Shown: piece after piece, positions 60,258-64,000 of the stretch | Numbering within the stretch: the stretch's first letter is position 1 | Layout: every line of letters starts with the position of its first letter | Assembly: GCA_963701265.1 (NCBI GenBank) | Contig: OY969581.1 | Span: 1,922,001 to 1,986,000 of the forward strand | DNA: 64,000 bases | From: VRUE01 sp963701265 | Lineage (GTDB): Bacteria > Actinomycetota > Thermoleophilia > Solirubrobacterales > 70-9 | Direction: 5' to 3' | Position numbers and translations under genes: made by a program | Notes under the pieces: generated by a model | The model's input: the letters and a program-made list of their open reading frames with translations, nothing else | What the model was told of the DNA's origin: nothing | Database searches by the model: none

Positions 60258-63200
60258 CCGCCCACCCAAGTTGCTCGGCGCCTGCTTTCCTCGGCGACCC
60301 ACGAGCCGAGGAGTGGCAGCGCGAGGCGATAGCGGCCACGCCGCCCCGTGAGGAGGCTCTCGGCGGTCAGCTCGTCCACGCCCTTCGCAGCGCTTTCACG
60401 ATCGATCTCAACGGCCTCGGCGATCTGGCGGATGGTCAAGCTGCCTTTCCTAGCCTTGGGATTCGCAAACGCCGAGAGGCACCGGCCGGGGTAGCCATCG
60501 AGCCTGGCGAAGTAGGCACGGCGAAGACCGCCACGACGAATCCACTCGGACAAGAGCGGGAACATAATTCGATATTCGGTCGGATCGCTTTCGGATGCCT
60601 CTACCGCCTGACAGCGTTGAAAGCGCTCCATCGCGAGGAGTGCCTCGCCGACATCCAGCTGAGCGTACTTCGCAATCTTCGCGGCGTCGACGAAGTCGTT
60701 TTTCCGTCCAGACGCGCGCACGAGGCCGTCGAGACAGATACGCGCGCTGAGCGTGGGGGCGTTTTCCGCGATCCAACCGCTCAAGGGCAGATCGTCGGCC
60801 AAGAGATCATTAAGGCTCTGGGTCACATCCGCGCGCACGACTTCCCACTTTTGGCGGTCGTCGTTTAGCCGCTGGACGATCCTGCGCAGCAGTTCGATCA
60901 GGTAGTACGGGTGCCCGCCACAGAGCGCGATCACCGCCTCGATCGCATCCTGCCTAACCGAGATCCCCTCCTCGACCAGCGGCTCGGTGAACATCTGCCG
61001 AGTGGCGTCTGCCGTCAGCACCCCCAAGTGGAACGTGTCGATTCGTTCTCCCAGGTCGCGCTGAGCGTATTTTCGGAGAAAGAGCTCAGCGTCAGGAGGC
61101 CCGGCCATCATCAGGGTCAGCTTCGGGGATCTTCTGTCCACTGCCGACCTGATCCAGTGGAAGAACCCGTCGCCCAATCGACCGCTACGGAAGCTCTCGA
61201 GCGGGCCACCAAACTCATCGAGAACCAGGAGCAGGTGGCGATCACAGGCCTCGACGAGAGCATCCAACGTCTTCCTGGGATTCCCGTACTCGGGAACGCT
61301 GGGATCCGCATACGGTTGCTCACGAAACTCAGCAACGATCCCTTCAAAGGCTTCGCGAGAGCTGGAGTGCACGCAGTCTCGGAGATCGACGCGGAGTTGA
61401 TGGGGGCGATGCTCCTCGTCGAGCATGTCGCAAAAGCGAAGTGCAAGCGACGACTTGCCGATGGTCCGGGGCCCAGAGATAAAGAGAAAGGGACCGGCGC
61501 CCGTCTTCATGTTACGGACGAGTCGATCGCTCTCATCCTCGCGCCCGAAGAAGGTGCCTTCGTAGCGGGGACGCTGGGGGTCGTACGGTGGGCGGATTAG
61601 ACCGTCGCGAACCGGCCGTCCGCTGGAGCGAAGGTGCAACGCCAAGGGCATGGCATCAGAGCGGCTCAAGCCGTGTCTGCCGCCGTCCTCTCCCTTGCGG
61701 GTCTCTCCCACTCCCGGCAGCGGCAGCACCTCTCGATCCACTGCGGCAACTCCGGTCACTCGGCCGAGCTCCTTCGCAAGCCTCTCCACCATGGCCGCCG
61801 AGTCCGCGTAGATGTGCAGGACAAGCCGTGCCTTGCCGAGGTGGTCGGCACGCGCCGAGATCTGTTCCAGGCCGCATCCAAGCTGAGCCACGCATTCGCA
61901 AACGTTGATGACGAGGCGGGAACGGTCGACGCCGGAGATGTTGAGGATTGCACGTACCCGGCCTTCAACCTGGATCCAGCGCATGGCGAGAATGTCTTTT
62001 CCACTGGCATACCGACAGGTACTGACGTGGAATTTGACCTGGCTGCCCCGGCGCCGCCCCACGATCTCGTCGTTGGGCCCGGGATGGCACACGCCACAGG
62101 GCACCGCCAGCCGGATACCAGACTCGGTGTCCTCGGCGAGGGCCGGCCGCCATTGGTCAGTCGGACTGTCCCCCGGCAGGAGCCGCTCGAACCCCACCCT
62201 GACCACTTCATCGGCGACGGCAGCCGCCACCAAACCCGAGCTGATCGACTCGTCGAACTCCTTCCGTTCCCTTTTCAGCCGGACCAGGTCCTTCTCGATT
62301 TCCGCCGACTCGGCTTCGGCCTGTCGTTCGGCGAGATCCTGCTGCCTGGCCACGTCAAGGTAGATCCCGTCGGCAGTCCGGTTTTTGAGTTTTCCCTTGG
62401 GAAGCTTCGGCGCAATCGACTCGACCAACTGGTCGAGGTCTCTACTGCGAATCGGGAAGCCACGCTCGTTCAGCTGCTGAAGGATGGTGAGGCGCCCCTT
62501 GACGGCGGCGCCCCGCCGGTAGAGTCCGCGCTTGAGGAGCCGGCGACTCGAAGGCAATGTCACCAGCTCGAGGTCGTCCTCGTTGCGGACGTTGCGTTTG
62601 TCCAGGGAGCGGTGTATCTCGACGACCACGCCGTCCTCCAGCACCTGACCGAGCGATTCGACCGGTTTGCCGTCGATGGCCGCTGAAAGCGCCTCGTTCC
62701 CGATAGCGGAGTGGATCTTGTAGGCCAGGTCGAGCACAGTGGCACCGGCCTTCAGCTCGTGGGCTTCGCGACTTAGGCGATGGCCACCCTGCGCGTAGAC
62801 GACGATGTCGGGTCGGGCCCCGACGAGATGCCCCCGGTTAGCCAGCAATTCCTCGATGAACAGAGGACGGTCGGCGGCCTGAGCGCACTCGGGATGAACG
62901 ACCCCGTGCCAGCCGACTTCGTGCATCAGCCGCGTCTGCAAGATCACGTTGACGTCTTTGCTGCCCTGCGCTCCCCCCTCGTCGAACCATTTGACTTGAA
63001 CGCGGGTGGTCAACCCGCTGAATCCATTGCGGTGAGGAGCAGCGATTAGATCCTGGAACCCGCCCAAAGTGGGCCGCCCCACCCGATGCACCGCTCGCAG
63101 CGCGCGATAGCAATCCTCGACAGTCTCAAGAAGGACGTAGGCGTCGAAGAAGTCGGTCGGCTGCGCGAAATCGAAGTTAGGCAGGCGAAGCGCCTGCAGT

Positions 63201-63721
63201 CGCCGCGAAGCTCCGTCAACACTGCACCACACTGGATAGACAGCCTCGGCTCCAATCCTTTCCTTGCCGAGGGCGCCCCCGATTGACGACTCGACGGCGC
63301 TCGTGAACGACCCATGTTTTGCCTGAAACGCCTCGAGTCGCTGGCGTAGCTGACTACAGCGTTGTGGCAGCTCCAGCTCCAAGAGCCTGTCCTCCAACTG
63401 ACGCTTGGCGGCCCACATACCTATCGCGCTGAGAGCACGCGTCATCCCGTACCGCGCCCTGTCGAGGTCCTTGCGCTGCGCGATTTTCCGTTCGCGCACT
63501 TGCGCAGCCGCCAGAACGACGACATCTACCTCGTCGGGAATCCAGAGGTCGCCATTCGGTCCCTGGGGCAGGTCGGCAAAGTAGTCGCGGGCGGTCTCAG
63601 CGAGATCGGGCCTAGGGCCCAGCCCCTTCACCTGACCGTCGAGGTGCGCCTGAAGTCGCTCCGGCAGATACGGATCTGGATATCCCCGTCGCTGCCATTC
63701 GGGGGGGCTGAGAGCTTCCAT
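60254..63721 (-). CDS. RelA/SpoT homologue fused to a STAND-type ATPase
   Basis: An 1155-residue fusion. Residues 85-135 match the RSH linker (LSAIGMWAAKRQLEDRLLELELP); the HD hydrolase is essentially absent. Residues 150-280 match the (p)ppGpp synthetase fold (CYRALRAVHRVGRP, GGFQDLIAAPHRNGF), but the catalytic EIQIRT is VILQT-like (Asn258 for Glu). Residues 303-372 are a TGS domain (IVVYAQGGHRL..GATVLDLAYKIHSAIG). Residues 540-575 are the RelA zinc-finger/RIS (PCGVCHPGPNDEIVG..VSTCRYA), and 588-665 an ACT domain. Residues 720-1150 are an ATPase: FFGREDE, GPRTIGKSS, LLLVLDEFGG, then a winged-helix-like C-terminus. ATG 63721. A degenerate alarmone domain tied to a switch ATPase suggests ribosome- or tRNA-state sensing. 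Confidence 0.8.
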   Translation of the reverse strand: MEALSPPEWQRRGYPDPYLPERLQAHLDGQVKGLGPRPDLAETARDYFADLPQGPNGDLWIPDEVDVVVLAAAQVRERKIAQRKDLDRARYGMTRALSAIGMWAAKRQLEDRLLELELPQRCSQLRQRLEAFQAKHGSFTSAVESSIGGALGKERIGAEAVYPVWCSVDGASRRLQALRLPNFDFAQPTDFFDAYVLLETVEDCYRALRAVHRVGRPTLGGFQDLIAAPHRNGFSGLTTRVQVKWFDEGGAQGSKDVNVILQTRLMHEVGWHGVVHPECAQAADRPLFIEELLANRGHLVGARPDIVVYAQGGHRLSREAHELKAGATVLDLAYKIHSAIGNEALSAAIDGKPVESLGQVLEDGVVVEIHRSLDKRNVRNEDDLELVTLPSSRRLLKRGLYRRGAAVKGRLTILQQLNERGFPIRSRDLDQLVESIAPKLPKGKLKNRTADGIYLDVARQQDLAERQAEAESAEIEKDLVRLKRERKEFDESISSGLVAAAVADEVVRVGFERLLPGDSPTDQWRPALAEDTESGIRLAVPCGVCHPGPNDEIVGRRRGSQVKFHVSTCRYASGKDILAMRWIQVEGRVRAILNISGVDRSRLVINVCECVAQLGCGLEQISARADHLGKARLVLHIYADSAAMVERLAKELGRVTGVAAVDREVLPLPGVGETRKGEDGGRHGLSRSDAMPLALHLRSSGRPVRDGLIRPPYDPQRPRYEGTFFGREDESDRLVRNMKTGAGPFLFISGPRTIGKSSLALRFCDMLDEEHRPHQLRVDLRDCVHSSSREAFEGIVAEFREQPYADPSVPEYGNPRKTLDALVEACDRHLLLVLDEFGGPLESFRSGRLGDGFFHWIRSAVDRRSPKLTLMMAGPPDAELFLRKYAQRDLGERIDTFHLGVLTADATRQMFTEPLVEEGISVRQDAIEAVIALCGGHPYYLIELLRRIVQRLNDDRQKWEVVRADVTQSLNDLLADDLPLSGWIAENAPTLSARICLDGLVRASGRKNDFVDAAKIAKYAQLDVGEALLAMERFQRCQAVEASESDPTEYRIMFPLLSEWIRRGGLRRAYFARLDGYPGRCLSAFANPKARKGSLTIRQIAEAVEIDRESAAKGVDELTAESLLTGRRGRYRLALPLLGSWVAEESRRRATWVGG

Positions 63722-63827
63722 AGGCCCACATGATGATGAATTTCTCAAAAAAATGGAGATCACGGTAATTCTCACAACTGAGATAAAGTTATTTTGATAG
63801 TTTTTTGCCCCAATGAGGAGAGCTGCT
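63722..63827. promoter_or_regulatory. AT-rich divergent promoter region
   Basis: A 106-bp region, by far the most AT-rich stretch of the window (for example AAAGTTATTTTGATAG), between the RSH-ATPase gene and the ATP-grasp gene. It must hold both promoters. Confidence 0.5.
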
Positions 63828-64000
63828 ATGCCATCTGCTTTGACCAGCGCCCCTTGGTGGCGAGGGCCAGTTGCGGTGATAGCGGGGGGGGACGCCCATC
63901 GGACGTACCCGGCAAAGGCGAGCGCGAACGTGATCTCGCAGGGTCTGTCCGAATTGGGCTACGCCCCCGTCACGATCGAATTGGGCCCGGGTGCGGAGGC
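63828..64000 (+). CDS. ATP-grasp (D-Ala-D-Ala ligase-like) protein, N-terminus only
   Basis: ATG 63828 follows GAGGAG. The first 57 residues are visible: after a short leader comes PVAVIAGGDAHRTYPAKAS and ANVISQGLSELGYAPVTIEL. This matches the N-terminal Rossmann-like start of D-alanine-D-alanine ligases (VAVL.GG.S.E...S..SA..V...L...GY.V). The gene continues past the window, so the ATP-grasp and substrate residues are unseen. It is divergent from the RSH-ATPase operon and may belong to the same system. Confidence 0.6.
   Translation, partial: MPSALTSAPWWRGPVAVIAGGDAHRTYPAKASANVISQGLSELGYAPVTIELGPGAE

Larger units (their letters stand above)
58632..64000. mobile_element. Probable second island (open to the right)
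   Basis: It starts at the tRNA-Trp 3' fragment, has the same geometry as the tRNA-Glu element, and carries unusual multi-domain ATPase genes. An intact minus-strand tRNA-Trp and an integrase would be expected beyond base 64000. Confidence 0.45.

Noticed and set aside
60254..63721. Canonical stringent-response RelA/SpoT enzyme
   Set aside because: No HD hydrolase, changed synthetase residues and an added ATPase make it unlikely to be the housekeeping Rel.

Overview
The window is one continuous piece of a very GC-rich genome with dense, short-spaced genes, GTG/ATG starts and NNC/NNG codons. Several gene families point to an actinobacterium, and by inference to a deep-branching class such as Thermoleophilia (Solirubrobacterales-like). 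These are two Ddn-type deazaflavin (F420) nitroreductases, a mycobacterial-type reductase plus DesA3-like desaturase pair, a DevS-like GAF-GAF kinase, a PASTA protein, and a large secreted beta-rich protein. The taxonomy is an inference from gene content; no rRNA is present.

Layout. 0-5.2 kb: 3' end of a surface protein, a divergent NarL-type two-component pair, and a PII-Amt ammonium operon in which both proteins have unusual key residues. 5.2-20.3 kb: mostly chromosomal metabolism (GMC oxidoreductase, DEAD-box helicase, DMT transporter, a 967-aa secreted protein, SRPBCC/SDR genes, a channel-like membrane protein, a serine hydrolase, and a MerR-regulated acyl desaturase with its electron-transfer reductase). 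20.35-29.48 kb: an integrated element in tRNA-Glu(CTC), bounded by a 13-bp direct repeat. It carries a restriction-modification type system (GHKL ATPase-nuclease plus a Vsr endonuclease fused to a C5 DNA methyltransferase), a replication-relaxation family gene, small genes and a large serine recombinase. The recombinase reading frame runs through the attachment core, and the continuation that would follow it in a circle lies at the other end of the element.

29.6-58.5 kb: tRNA-Leu, hydrolases, a haloalkane dehalogenase-like gene, a MocR-type regulator next to a flavin oxidoreductase, an amidase, a TetR-glycosyltransferase-nitroreductase operon with a perfect operator palindrome, an orphan branched-chain substrate-binding lipoprotein, a six-repeat YWTD-like propeller, two convergent 560-aa thioredoxin-reductase-like proteins with sensory N-termini, tRNA-Pro and tRNA-Gly, secreted proteins (PQQ propeller, NlpC/P60-like pair, SGNH lipase) and a PPK2.

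58.6-64.0 kb: a second probable island that begins at a tRNA-Trp 3' fragment. Its core is an 1155-aa protein that joins a degenerate RelA/SpoT homologue (synthetase-like, TGS, zinc-finger and ACT regions) to a STAND/AAA-type ATPase. It is translationally coupled to a second ATPase with a C-terminal winged helix, and it is divergent from an ATP-grasp (D-Ala-D-Ala ligase-like) gene that runs off the window. This is the best candidate here for an undescribed signalling or defence system.

At least six conserved genes carry single-base frameshifts or a stop. At least one is in a C homopolymer and every one can be repaired by one base, so many are probably sequence errors rather than real decay.
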